Shown here in pieces: positions 19,956-29,317 of a stretch of DNA of 64,000 nucleotides (the stretch's first letter is position 1; every line of letters begins with the position of its first letter). Made by a program: the position numbers and the translations under genes. This DNA comes from Pseudoalteromonas rubra (GTDB lineage Bacteria > Pseudomonadota > Gammaproteobacteria > Enterobacterales > Alteromonadaceae): positions 496,001-560,000 of the forward strand of contig NZ_CP013611.1 of assembly GCF_001482385.1 (NCBI RefSeq). The letters run 5' to 3'. The notes below the pieces were generated by a model. It worked only from the letters and a program-made list of their open reading frames with translations, made no database searches and had not been told where the DNA came from.

Positions 19956-21446
19956 ATGCAAAAACAAAAACCACAACTCAGCTTCTGGCAGATCTGGAAT
20001 ATGTGCTTTGGCTTTCTGGGGATCCAGTTTGGCTTTGCACTGCAAAATGGTAATGTCAGCCGGATTTTTCAGACGCTGGGCGCCAAAGTCGATGATATTC
20101 CAATCCTGTGGGTTGCCGCTCCACTCACTGGTCTAATTGTACAGCCAATCATTGGTTACTGGAGTGACCGAACCTGGGGGAAACTAGGCCGCAGAAGACC
20201 CTTCTTCCTATATGGCGCCATTCTGACGACCTTGTCGTTGTTCTTTATGCCTAATTCTCCCACGCTCTGGATAGCAGCGGGCATGCTGTGGATCATGGAT
20301 GCATCTATTAACGTGACCATGGAGCCATTCAGGGCACTGGTAGGTGATAACCTCAACGAAAAACAACGTGCCAATGGTTATGCTATGCAGAGCTTCTTTA
20401 TTGGTATCGGTGCTGTCGTGGCATCGGCTTTGCCCTGGATGATGACCAACTGGTTTGGGATCAGTAATACTGCAGAGCCGGGTCAGATCCCAGAGTCTGT
20501 CAAGTATGCTTTCTACTTCGGTGGTGTGGTGTTATTTCTGGCGGTAGGCTGGACCATTCTGAAAACCAAAGAATATAGCCCGCAACAGCTGGCTGAGTTT
20601 GCCGGTGAAGCGGTTGAAACGCAAACTAAGCAAAGCCATCAGGCGATCAACTACGCACGCGCAGCACTTATTTCCGGCGTGATTGGTGGAGGGATCCTGG
20701 CTGCTGTGATTGGGCTGCAGCTGGAAAAAGAGCTGTATTTGCTGAGCGGACTGTTTTTATCCTTTACGTTGGTCCTGCTAATTGCTGGTTACCTTCAGCA
20801 GCGCGGTAGCACCTCAGGTGGCTTTTATAATGTTATCTACGATGTCTTTACTATGCCCGACACCATGCGCCAGCTTGCAGTGGTGCAATTCTTCAGCTGG
20901 TTTGCCTTGTTTGCTATGTGGATCTATACCACCTCGGCGGTCACCAGCTTTCACTATGGTACGACAGAAGTAACCAGCAAAGCCTATAACGATGGTGCTG
21001 ACTGGGTGGGTGTACTGTTTGCCGCTTACAACGGTTTTGCCGCACTGGCTGCGGTGTGTATCCCGGTAATGGTGAATCGTCTAGGCATGCGTGGTGCACA
21101 CTGTATCAACCTCCTGTTTGGTGCCGGTGCGCTATTGAGTTTTAAAATGATAACTGACCCTGGCTTGCTTTGGCTGCCTATGGTTGGGATTGGCTTTGCC
21201 TGGGCCTCAATCCTTTCACTGCCTTACGCCATGCTGAGTAACTCATTACCAGCGCATAAAATGGGCGTATTTATGGGGATATTTAATTTCTTCATCGTGA
21301 TCCCGCAGTTGATGGCGGCCAGTGTACTAGGCCTGATCCTGAGAAACCTATTTGATAATCAACCGATTTTTGCATTAGTGGTTGGTGGTGTGTCGTTCCT
21401 GCTTGCAGCAGTTGCTGTAATGCGGGTGAAAATCGAACAACAATAA
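19956..21446 (+). CDS. SLC45/GPH-type MFS maltose (maltodextrin) symporter
   Basis: 496 aa, twelve predicted membrane segments. The N-terminal half carries the signature of the sucrose/maltose:cation symporter group: FALQNGNVSRIFQTLGA, then WSDRTWGKLGRRRPF in the loop after helix 2. It imports maltose or short dextrins across the inner membrane with a cation. It sits between lipoprotein amylase and glucoamylase genes (1 bp and 20 bp gaps). Sugar specificity comes from context. Confidence 0.9.
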   Translation: MQKQKPQLSFWQIWNMCFGFLGIQFGFALQNGNVSRIFQTLGAKVDDIPILWVAAPLTGLIVQPIIGYWSDRTWGKLGRRRPFFLYGAILTTLSLFFMPNSPTLWIAAGMLWIMDASINVTMEPFRALVGDNLNEKQRANGYAMQSFFIGIGAVVASALPWMMTNWFGISNTAEPGQIPESVKYAFYFGGVVLFLAVGWTILKTKEYSPQQLAEFAGEAVETQTKQSHQAINYARAALISGVIGGGILAAVIGLQLEKELYLLSGLFLSFTLVLLIAGYLQQRGSTSGGFYNVIYDVFTMPDTMRQLAVVQFFSWFALFAMWIYTTSAVTSFHYGTTEVTSKAYNDGADWVGVLFAAYNGFAALAAVCIPVMVNRLGMRGAHCINLLFGAGALLSFKMITDPGLLWLPMVGIGFAWASILSLPYAMLSNSLPAHKMGVFMGIFNFFIVIPQLMAASVLGLILRNLFDNQPIFALVVGGVSFLLAAVAVMRVKIEQQ

Positions 21447-21466
21447 CACCACCGCAAGGAGACTTT

Positions 21467-23860
21467 ATGAAAAAACTTTCTAGTTTAACTCTGGCATTGA
21501 TTGCCGCCGGACTTGTTGGTTGCGGCAGCGCGAATAACGCGGTTGAGTCACAGCAGGCTGCGCCGGGCGCACCGGGTGATAAGCCATACTGGGCCTATTC
21601 AGGTAAAACCGGGATTGGTACCTCTTATGAGGCCTACGAGCAAGGGCAGTATTCTGATGAGGCAAGTACAGAAACCGTTTCCAAAGTGTGGTTTTCTATT
21701 GCCAAAGGCATGATCACAGAAACTATGTTTGGCCTGATCCATCAGGCTCAGATCAAAGACATGCAGTTTATTGTCACCGGCCCGGATTTTACGGTAACGG
21801 AGCAAGACGCACTGGACGTCAGTATTGATTACCTGGACAAAGACGCACAAGGTCGTCCGCTGTCTTTAGCATACAAAGTTATCAGCAAAGACAAGCAAGG
21901 CCGTTTTACGCTTGAAAAATACATATTCACCGACCCCGACGGGCAAACCTTGTTCGTTCGCGCGAAAGTGGAAACTGAACTGAATGATGTGAAGTTGTTT
22001 GTTAACGTAAACCCGTACGTAAATAATAACGGGTTGAATGACTTTGCTAAGGTAACGGACGAGGGTCTGGTTGCCTGGGAAGGAGACAACTACCTGACAT
22101 TGCAAAGCAGCAATGGTTTTAAACAGGCGAGTGTTGGCTTTACTGGTCAAAGCGATGGTCTGGCGCAGCTTAAGGCAAGTCAGTCAATGTCACAACGCTA
22201 CACCAATACCGGTGTACAAAGCGGCAACGTTAATTGGTTAGCAGAGCTGGGTGACGTTGACCAGCAGGCCACATTCGACCTGGCACTGAGTTTTGGCAAA
22301 TCGCAAAGCGCGAGTTTCCAGCAGGGCGCTCAGTCACTTAAGCGTGGCTATCACCAGGTATTGGCCCACTACAACGGTGAGGGCGATACGATTGGCTGGC
22401 GCGATTACCTGAGTAGCCTTGAGCCTATGCAGAAGCTCAGCGGTTATACGGCCGATCAGGGAAAACTACTTTATACCAGTGCTTTGGTGTTAAAGGCGCA
22501 GGAAGATAAAACCCATGCTGGAGCGCTCATTGCGTCCTTGTCTAACCCTTGGGGTGACACGGTTGCAGCCGAGCAAGGTCATACCGGTTATAAAGCGGTC
22601 TGGGTACGCGATTTCTATCAGGTGGCTATGGCATTTTTGGCCATGGGTGACCCAAAAACGGCATTGACTGCGTTTGAATATCTGGAAAAAGTACAAGTTA
22701 CCGATAAAACGCCTGGCAATCAGGGTGACACGGGCTGGTTCTTACAGAAAACCCATGTTGACGGTGAGCTGGAGTGGGTTGGTGTGCAACTGGATCAGAC
22801 TGCTATGCCAATTATGCTGGCATGGAAACTTTGGCAGGCCGGTGTGCTGAGCGATGAGAAGCTTGTCCATTGGTACAAGCGCATGTTGCAACCCGCAGCT
22901 GAGTTTTTGGTAGAAGGGGGTCTGGCCAAAATCCTCTGGAACGATACGCAGATCACGCCACCAGCAACACAGCAGGAGCGTTGGGAAGAGCAGAATGGCT
23001 ATTCACCTTCGACAACGGCCGCTATTATTGCAGGGTTAGTCGCGGCCAGTGATATTGCCAAACTAGCAGGCGATAAAGCGGGCAGTGAGCGCTATATGGT
23101 TACGGCTAAGCGATACGACAGTGAAGTAGAATCCACCATGTTCACCACAAAGGGCAACTTGCCGTCTAAGCAAAGTGATGGCAAGTACTTTGTCCGAATT
23201 GGTAAAGATGCAAATCCGAATACAGATACTAAGCTGAGTGACAACAATGGTCGTTCAGGTTTGGATAAGAAGCAGATCATTGATGGTGGCTTCCTTGAGT
23301 TAGTACGCTATGGTGTAAGAGCCGCTGATGCCAGTAGCATCACTAATACGTTACCAGAGTATGAAGATGAAAACCTGCCTGAGAATCTGCGCGTAAAATA
23401 TAGCTTTAACTTTGCCGGCGACCCGAATAGTTATCCGGGCTACCGCCGTTATGGCAACGACGGTTACGGTGAAGACGAAATACGTGGCACGAACTATGCC
23501 GAGCAGGGTCAGAACACGGCCGGTCAGCGTGGTCGGGTTTGGCCTTTCTTTACCGGTGAGCGCGGCCACTACGAGATAGCGGCAGCCAGCCAGGTTAATG
23601 CCTTGAATGACACTGCGGTGCAACGTATCAAGTACACTTACATCAAAGGCATGGAGCATTTTGCCAACGAAGGTCTGATGCTCCCTGAGCAGGTCTGGGA
23701 TGGCGTGGGCGTAAACCCGTTCGGTTATACACTGGGCGAGGGCACTAACTCTGCCACACCGTTGGCATGGACACATGCTGAGTATGTGAAGCTGGTTCGC
23801 TCTTTGGCAGACAAGCAAGTCTGGGATCATTATCCAATTGTGGAGCAGGCGCTTAAGTAA
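21467..23860 (+). CDS. GH15 glucoamylase (glucan 1,4-alpha-glucosidase), lipoprotein
   Basis: 797 aa. Lipoprotein signal with lipobox near residues 16-19 (LVGC). An N-terminal beta-sandwich domain (about 30-290) precedes the (alpha/alpha)6 catalytic domain of GH15, with VWVRDFYQVAMAFLAMGD in the first half and WEEQNGYSPST, which holds the general-acid Glu. It releases beta-glucose from non-reducing ends of starch and dextrins outside the inner membrane. Last gene of the locus, with a good ribosome site (AAGGAG) and a strong terminator after it. Confidence 0.93.
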   Translation: MKKLSSLTLALIAAGLVGCGSANNAVESQQAAPGAPGDKPYWAYSGKTGIGTSYEAYEQGQYSDEASTETVSKVWFSIAKGMITETMFGLIHQAQIKDMQFIVTGPDFTVTEQDALDVSIDYLDKDAQGRPLSLAYKVISKDKQGRFTLEKYIFTDPDGQTLFVRAKVETELNDVKLFVNVNPYVNNNGLNDFAKVTDEGLVAWEGDNYLTLQSSNGFKQASVGFTGQSDGLAQLKASQSMSQRYTNTGVQSGNVNWLAELGDVDQQATFDLALSFGKSQSASFQQGAQSLKRGYHQVLAHYNGEGDTIGWRDYLSSLEPMQKLSGYTADQGKLLYTSALVLKAQEDKTHAGALIASLSNPWGDTVAAEQGHTGYKAVWVRDFYQVAMAFLAMGDPKTALTAFEYLEKVQVTDKTPGNQGDTGWFLQKTHVDGELEWVGVQLDQTAMPIMLAWKLWQAGVLSDEKLVHWYKRMLQPAAEFLVEGGLAKILWNDTQITPPATQQERWEEQNGYSPSTTAAIIAGLVAASDIAKLAGDKAGSERYMVTAKRYDSEVESTMFTTKGNLPSKQSDGKYFVRIGKDANPNTDTKLSDNNGRSGLDKKQIIDGGFLELVRYGVRAADASSITNTLPEYEDENLPENLRVKYSFNFAGDPNSYPGYRRYGNDGYGEDEIRGTNYAEQGQNTAGQRGRVWPFFTGERGHYEIAAASQVNALNDTAVQRIKYTYIKGMEHFANEGLMLPEQVWDGVGVNPFGYTLGEGTNSATPLAWTHAEYVKLVRSLADKQVWDHYPIVEQALK

Positions 23861-23878
23861 GCGTGCTGCAATACTGAT

Positions 23879-23914
23879 AAAACGCGGTGTTCCATACAGG
23901 ACGCCGCGTTTTTT
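23879..23914 (+). terminator. Terminator of the maltodextrin locus
   Basis: A 12-bp stem AAAACGCGGTGT / ACGCCGCGTTTT (one G-T pair), 10-base loop, followed by T residues, 18 bp after the glucoamylase stop. Confidence 0.9.
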
Positions 23915-24104
23915 ATTGGCCATATGGACAAATAAGTCTGTCTACCGGCACGTCTATACGTATTTGGCTGCGAAAAGGGTTGAGGCTTTGTTTTGTCAAA
24001 AATAGTGCATAGTCTGATAAGAGGTAAACACTAATGGTGCTTTGGGCGCCTTTAATCGTTACGCCTATGGTGCACGAATTATGGAAAATTCATAAGGAGA
24101 AGGG

Positions 24105-24492
24105 ATCGCGTTAGAAATTTACTTATCTGTTTTTAAAAACTGTTTCGAATTTAAAGGACGGGCAAGGCGTAAAGAGCACAGGGCGTTTATACTAGGCACT
24201 CATAGTCTCTGCGGTACTTGGCCTGATTGACGTTATGCTTGGTCTTTATTCAGACGAAACCGGTCTCGGTCTTTTAAGCGGCCTTTACGCCCTGATTATA
24301 ATCATTCCCAGCACTGTCCTGAGCATTCACCGTTTGCACGATACCGGGCGCAGCGGTTGGTGGATTTTGATTTCTTTTGTCCCTATTGCTGGACCAATCG
24401 TGTTGATTGTGTTTTATGTCATGGACAGTAAACCGGGTGATAACGAATATGGTCCTAACCCAAAGGAACAATTACATAATACCGTTTCGTAG
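24105..24492 (+). pseudogene. DUF805 family membrane protein, broken by frameshift and start loss
   Basis: The first part reads LEIYLSVFKNCFEFKGRARR.. in one frame and the second AVLGLIDVMLGLYSDETG.. to the stop at 24492 in another. Joined, they give a complete DUF805 protein (small inner-membrane family; RRLHDTGRSGWW-like and GPNP motifs present). The frames rejoin if CT is restored at about 24199-24201 (ACTCATA to ACTCTCATA), a likely 2-bp slippage deletion. The codon at the expected start, 5 bp after AAGGAG, is ATC rather than ATG, and there is no other start before an in-frame TAA. The remaining 85-codon frame (from 24235) lacks the family N-terminus. Confidence 0.75.
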
Positions 24493-24514
24493 TATATGTC
24501 AGTAACTGGGTGGA

Positions 24515-24889
24515 CTAACGTTCACCCAGGATCTCAAAATCATCACTGTGCAGGCGGGCTTGACCGTCTTGCTCAACAACCCAATGTTCACCATGAATTT
24601 TGCCAAACGCTTTGTTCATGGTCCAATTGGCAGTCAGTAAGTAGCCTGTTTCCGGGTGTTTCTCCCAGACTACATCGGTATAGGTGACATCGCAAAAACC
24701 CTGTTCGATGATGCCGTGCCAGAAGGCTTCTATGTCCTTTGGAGAGGTAAACTCACCAATTGGCCGCGCCAGCATAGTGCAAGCTGTCGAGTATTGCTCG
24801 GCGCAACCGCGCGCATCTCCGTTATTAAATGCATTCTGCCATGCAGCGATACCTGCTTTGCAAAGGTCAAGTTCTTGTTGTGGTGTCAT
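24515..24889 (-). CDS. SnoaL-like/NTF2-like fold protein
   Basis: 124 aa, the usual size of single-domain NTF2-like proteins (DUF4440/SnoaL-like; QNAFNNGDARGCAEQY and FWHGIIEQG typical). The fold covers small isomerases, cyclases and ligand-binding proteins; no specific reaction can be assigned. It is divergent from the LysR regulator gene with about 108 bp between the starts, a common arrangement for a regulator and its target. Confidence 0.75.
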   Translation of the reverse strand: MTPQQELDLCKAGIAAWQNAFNNGDARGCAEQYSTACTMLARPIGEFTSPKDIEAFWHGIIEQGFCDVTYTDVVWEKHPETGYLLTANWTMNKAFGKIHGEHWVVEQDGQARLHSDDFEILGER

Positions 24890-24997
24890 TAGAAGATTCC
24901 GTTTGTTTTGTTTTCAGTAAGAGAAGTGTAGAGGTTTTAATTGGTTTGAAAAACAGTAATAATAAAAAACACTGTTTAGTTAAATTACACAATAAAA

Positions 24998-25873
24998 ATG
25001 CGCCAACTTGGAAAAATGTCGCTGTTTGCTCATGTGGTCGAGGCAGGTTCGGTATCCGGTGCGGCAGATAAATTAGGTTTATCAAAATCAGCGGTCAGCC
25101 AGCATTTAAAAACGCTTGAGCAAGATCTCGGGGTCGTGCTTATCAAGCGAACAACCCGCCGACAGTTTCTGACTGAACCTGGCAAACGTTTTTATGAGTC
25201 CTGCAAGGTACTCAATCAGATCGCAGCAGATGCCTGGGAGAATATTCAGGCTCAACAAAGTGAGCCGGAGGGCAAGGTGCATATCACGGCACCCAATGCA
25301 CTGGTAGAAACATTGCTTGCGCCTGTTATTTCAAATCTGATACGGCAGTATCCGGGCGTCATTATTAAGTTAACTTGCGAAGACCAGCAATTGGATTTGA
25401 TGGCGCATGATATAGACATTGCCGTTCGTATTGGTGTTTCTAAAGACAGCACGCTCAGGCAAAAGCGTTTGGGGGCGTTTCGTGATGTGTTATGTGGACA
25501 TCCACGTTTTAGTGACGCCTCACTGGAACAGTCCCCCTATGTTGCTAACGCCTGGGAAGGAGAACCTATTGCATATCAGTTTGTCTCAGAAAATGGTGAA
25601 TCTAAGGCATTCAGTCCTAAAGTAAGTTGCATCACCAACGCATTTCATAGCACAGTCTCTTTGATCCGTTGCGGGGCGGGAGTAGGCCTGATCCCGGACT
25701 TTTATATACATAAAGGTCTGCCTGGCATCACTGCCTTGTTGCCCGATGAAAGTTTGCCCGAAAATTCAGTGTATTTACTTACCCCTTTTTCAAAGCATGT
25801 TCCCTTGGCCGTGAAAGTTTGCATGGATGCACTTAGTGAGTACATTCAGGCTCAGTTATTAAATACACAGTAG
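24998..25873 (+). CDS. LysR-family transcriptional regulator
   Basis: 291 aa. N-terminal winged helix (residues 5-60, GSVSGAADKLGLSKSAVSQHLKTLEQDLGV) followed by the LysR effector domain (about 90-285). It belongs to the AaeR/DsdC-like single-gene regulators often found divergent from their target. The neighbouring divergent SnoaL-like gene is the likely target; the effector is unknown. Confidence 0.92.
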   Translation: MRQLGKMSLFAHVVEAGSVSGAADKLGLSKSAVSQHLKTLEQDLGVVLIKRTTRRQFLTEPGKRFYESCKVLNQIAADAWENIQAQQSEPEGKVHITAPNALVETLLAPVISNLIRQYPGVIIKLTCEDQQLDLMAHDIDIAVRIGVSKDSTLRQKRLGAFRDVLCGHPRFSDASLEQSPYVANAWEGEPIAYQFVSENGESKAFSPKVSCITNAFHSTVSLIRCGAGVGLIPDFYIHKGLPGITALLPDESLPENSVYLLTPFSKHVPLAVKVCMDALSEYIQAQLLNTQ

Positions 25874-25881
25874 CGAATGCA

Positions 25882-26661
25882 CTATCGATAGTGTTCATCT
25901 CTGAGCCCGTACTTTTCAGCAATGCTCGCCAGGCGGCCGTCCAGTTGCAGCCTGAGGACACCGAGGTCGAGTGCTAAAGTTAATTGTTCGCTATTTTCAA
26001 GGCGCGGAGAAAAGGCAATGTAAGCAGGCTCCAGCGGGCTGACTGAACCAACCGATTTGATTTTATCACTGATCCCGAGCTGTTTGGCCTGGTACCAGAC
26101 AACGGGGCCCGCATCAACATAAGCATCTATCCGCTTACTGGTTAATAACCTTAAACTGCGTGCCACAACATCGTCACCCGTTATCAGCGTAATGTACTTA
26201 TTGGGAGAACTACGATGTGATTTTATGTATGCATTCAGCAAATGGCCATAGTCATATCCCTGAACAGCGCCGAGGCGGACTTTGTTCAACGAGTGTTGGT
26301 TTTTGTATGTCCATGTGTTGTCGGACAGAGTAAACAAAGTGTTTGGACTTAGCCTCAGTATGGGCACTTTTGGAAAGAGAAAATCCGGTGCATCGTCTTT
26401 GAAGGCACCCACAATGGCGTGTACTTTTCCTTCCCTGGCCTGATGGATGGCCCTGAGCCAGGGCATTTCAATATAACGAACTTGATACCCCGAGATGGCG
26501 AGCGCCTCTGTGGCAACATCAATCATGAATCCCTTATTTTTGTCTGAGTCGCGACAATTTACGGGGCACCAGTTATCGCCTGCGATCAGCACTAGCTTGT
26601 CGTTACTTGAAAATACTTCAATCGAGAACACAGATAGGCAAAAAAGTATGATGCGTAGCAT
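25882..26661 (-). CDS. Periplasmic solute-binding protein (SBP_bac_3 family)
   Basis: 259 aa from ATG 26661, chosen because a clear signal peptide begins there (MLRIILFCLSVFSIEVFSS); the frame is open for another 19 codons. It has the bi-lobed family 3 binding-protein fold (DNWCPVNCRDSDKNKGFMIDV, then MPWLRAIHQAREGKVHAIVG). There is no permease or ATPase nearby, and orphan proteins of this type are abundant in Pseudoalteromonas and Shewanella. The ligand is not predictable. It converges with the LysR gene, 8 bp between stops. Confidence 0.8.
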   Translation of the reverse strand: MLRIILFCLSVFSIEVFSSNDKLVLIAGDNWCPVNCRDSDKNKGFMIDVATEALAISGYQVRYIEMPWLRAIHQAREGKVHAIVGAFKDDAPDFLFPKVPILRLSPNTLFTLSDNTWTYKNQHSLNKVRLGAVQGYDYGHLLNAYIKSHRSSPNKYITLITGDDVVARSLRLLTSKRIDAYVDAGPVVWYQAKQLGISDKIKSVGSVSPLEPAYIAFSPRLENSEQLTLALDLGVLRLQLDGRLASIAEKYGLRDEHYR

Positions 26662-27033
26662 ATCGGGGTAAATTGGTGGCGATACTGGGAGTCTAGTCAA
26701 TAAACGGCGGTCCGGCAATGTCGCGAATTATCGTGTGGTCTATCCGGGTTTGCAGTCGAAATCTCAGTATGCCAAAACCGGAGTGCATATAGGGGGAGTT
26801 TTGTGTGCTATATGGCTAGGCTAAGTAGGTTTTTTTGTATGACAGGTGTTGGTATGAGCAATTAAAAAGGCTGGCAGGGTGAAGGGCTTATTTTGAATTT
26901 GTTTTTTCAACTGATTGATTTTACTGCTTATATATCAGTCTGAAGATAAAGTCATTGAGAAGTCATGGGTAAATCAGGTGTTATGAGAAGAAATTAACTA
27001 GCTTAACCACCTGTAGGTAACAGGAGGGTTAAC
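26662..27033. other. Intergenic region upstream of serine hydrolase
   Basis: About 370 bp between divergent genes. A TTGATT / TATATC pair near 26917-26936 may be a promoter for the serine hydrolase, and AGGAGGG at 27021 is its ribosome site. No gene or repeat was recognised. Confidence 0.4.
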
Positions 27034-28227
27034 ATGACCAAATATACATTCGCTACACATTTTATTGCTGCCGCCATATTAGGTAGCGTGAGCTGCATTG
27101 CTGCGGCAAACTGTACCAAACCAGCAGAAGCCACCGCTGCAGAGCTGCAAGGCGGCTATCGGGATGTTTCTGAACTCAGTCAGGCTTTTATCGATACAAC
27201 GCCTGAGCGCAGGGGCGACGGAGTGACTGTTGGTACTTTAAATAGCAAAAGTCGCAAAGACATGTTGGTGAAGCTCGCTAAAGAGATAGAAAATAACGCA
27301 CATGGGCATTTCGACAGCTTACTGATTGCACATAAGGGGGAGTTGGTTTTCGAGTCTTATTTTTCTCGTGGCCGTATCAACTTGCCGCACTATCAGGCAT
27401 CTGCAACTAAGGTATACACGGGCCTGGCACTTGGTCGGGCTATCCAACTGGGTTATCTGAGCATGGCCGATTTAGACAAGCCTTTAGTAAGTTTTTTAAA
27501 GGATCTGGATCATAGCAAACTTACCAAGGGGAGCGATAAAATTACGCTTAATATGGCACTCACCATGCGCTCCGGGATCCGGCTTAATGACAGCCAAAAA
27601 GAGGCGCTGGACAAAATCTCTAAACAACTTAAAGGGCAGCAGCATGCACAGGCATTATTGGAACGCAGTGCGCCAATCGGTGCTGACTCACTGACGTTCA
27701 AATACCAGGATGACCCTATGCTGGTGATGCATGTGATCGATGCTGTGGTGCCGGGCTCTGCCGAAGCTTTTATTAAAAAAGAACTACTTGATAAACTCGA
27801 TATCAATGCGTATCACTGGCAAACCGCTGATAATGGTCTGCCTGAAGCTGGCTGGCGGGTCAATATGACGTCACGAGATATGCTTAAATGGGGGACTCTG
27901 GCACAAAACAAAGGCGTGTGGCAGGGTGAGCAACTCATTCCTAAGGAATTCATTGCGAGGGCAGTCAGCCCGCAGCTGTATACTGGCGATGACGACATGT
28001 TTGGTGGTGGCAAAGATGTGTCAAAACAGGGCTATGGCTACTACTGGTGGAACGCTGAGTTGAACAATGGTGACAGACAGTTTTACAGTGCATCGGCTCA
28101 GGGAGGTGGAGGTCAGTACATTATTTTAATTGAGGAACTCGATCTTGTCGCGGTTGTCACAGCGAGTCGCAGGGAAAACAACACGCTGCAATTAATGGCC
28201 GAGCGAGTAATCCCTGCCTTTATGTAG
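27034..28227 (+). CDS. Beta-lactamase-family serine hydrolase (class C/PBP4*-like), exported
   Basis: 397 aa. A signal peptide ends near residue 25 (CIAAA-NC). The S-x-x-K motif of the family is S-A-T-K at 123-126, and later motifs match class C-like esterases and DD-peptidases (MLKWGTLAQNKGVW; SAQGGGGQYI in place of KTG). The family includes esterases, D-amino-acid peptidases and beta-lactamases; resistance cannot be inferred. It stands alone, with a strong ribosome site (AGGAGGG). Confidence 0.85.
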   Translation: MTKYTFATHFIAAAILGSVSCIAAANCTKPAEATAAELQGGYRDVSELSQAFIDTTPERRGDGVTVGTLNSKSRKDMLVKLAKEIENNAHGHFDSLLIAHKGELVFESYFSRGRINLPHYQASATKVYTGLALGRAIQLGYLSMADLDKPLVSFLKDLDHSKLTKGSDKITLNMALTMRSGIRLNDSQKEALDKISKQLKGQQHAQALLERSAPIGADSLTFKYQDDPMLVMHVIDAVVPGSAEAFIKKELLDKLDINAYHWQTADNGLPEAGWRVNMTSRDMLKWGTLAQNKGVWQGEQLIPKEFIARAVSPQLYTGDDDMFGGGKDVSKQGYGYYWWNAELNNGDRQFYSASAQGGGGQYIILIEELDLVAVVTASRRENNTLQLMAERVIPAFM

Positions 28228-28338
28228 TTAACAGTACAGACAACGTCTATCGATGCGGCGTTGTCTGTTGAAGTGGTTCAACAACCGCTGTAAAGTCCGC
28301 AACTGCTCTTTGTTCAAAGATTAAATAAGGTTGAAATA

Positions 28339-29238
28339 ATGAAAGTGCTGGTAACGGGCTCTGCAGGCAGAGTTGGACGCGCCATTTACATTAAGCTCAT
28401 GGCACAGCATCAGGTGGTTGGGATTGATAAAACACCTTGTTCAACTGCGGATTTTGTCGGGGATATCAGGGACAGCCAGTTGCTTAACGAGGCGCTGCAG
28501 GGCGTAGAAGTGATAATACATACTGCGGCTTTACATGCACCGCATGTCGGGCGTGTTGAAGACAGTGCGTTTCAGCGCATTAATGTTGATGCAACAGAAC
28601 AGTTGGCATTGGCCGGCATAAATGCGGATATAAAGCACTTTGTATTCACCAGCACTACTGCACTGTATGGTTATGCATCGACTCCCAAGGGGATGGCAGG
28701 TTGGGTAACAGAAAAGACTCAGCCGCAGCCCAAATCGGTTTATCACCACAGTAAAATAATCGCAGAACAAAAATTAGCCGAAATAGCAAAGCGCTTTAAT
28801 TTACCTGTTACTGTACTCCAAATGTCCCGGTGCTTCCCTGAGCCTGCAGATTTGATGGCAGTTTACAGGTTAACACGCGGAATTGACGCCCGGGATGTGG
28901 CCAGCGCGCATCTGTGTGCAATAGAAAAACGCTTGCCTGGCTTTCAACGCTTTATTGTGTCTGGTGCAACACCTTTTAGCCCCGCTGACTGCAAACGCTT
29001 ATACCTGAATGCCGCTGAGATTATTTCTGAAAGATGTCCGGGGCTGCTTTCGGCATTTGAACAACGAGGCTGGGCTTTACCCGATTCATTGGACAGAGTA
29101 TACGACTCATCCGCGGCACAGCTACATCTTGGCTGGCGATCAGAGCATGGGTTTGAGCAGGTTCTGGAGATGTTAGATGCTGAATTCGCCGAGGTATTGC
29201 CTGCTATAAATCAAAACAGAGATACTCAGACCCAATAA
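28339..29238 (+). CDS. NAD(P)-dependent epimerase/dehydratase (extended SDR)
   Basis: 299 aa. Rossmann motif G-S-A-G-R-V-G at 7-13, and the extended-SDR active-site Y-x-x-x-K is present as YHHSK (residues 134-138), with the serine/threonine of FTSTTALYG before it. It acts on a nucleotide sugar or a similar small substrate; this cannot be narrowed. It has its own short upstream region and no operon partner. Confidence 0.88.
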   Translation: MKVLVTGSAGRVGRAIYIKLMAQHQVVGIDKTPCSTADFVGDIRDSQLLNEALQGVEVIIHTAALHAPHVGRVEDSAFQRINVDATEQLALAGINADIKHFVFTSTTALYGYASTPKGMAGWVTEKTQPQPKSVYHHSKIIAEQKLAEIAKRFNLPVTVLQMSRCFPEPADLMAVYRLTRGIDARDVASAHLCAIEKRLPGFQRFIVSGATPFSPADCKRLYLNAAEIISERCPGLLSAFEQRGWALPDSLDRVYDSSAAQLHLGWRSEHGFEQVLEMLDAEFAEVLPAINQNRDTQTQ

Positions 29239-29317
29239 ACACATTTGCTGTCAATTATTGCTCAATATTTGTTCTCCTTTGCCGATATCAAACTACATGG
29301 ATGGGAGCGGAGGAGCT

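Noticed and set aside
23954..23967. ATACGTAT core downstream of glucoamylase resembling the three operators
   Set aside because: Only the 8-bp core matches, the outer TGC/GCA arms are missing and it is not upstream of a dextrin gene.
27034..28227. Beta-lactamase resistance gene
   Set aside because: Only the broad serine-hydrolase fold is supported; the KTG motif is not intact, so a resistance role is not claimed.
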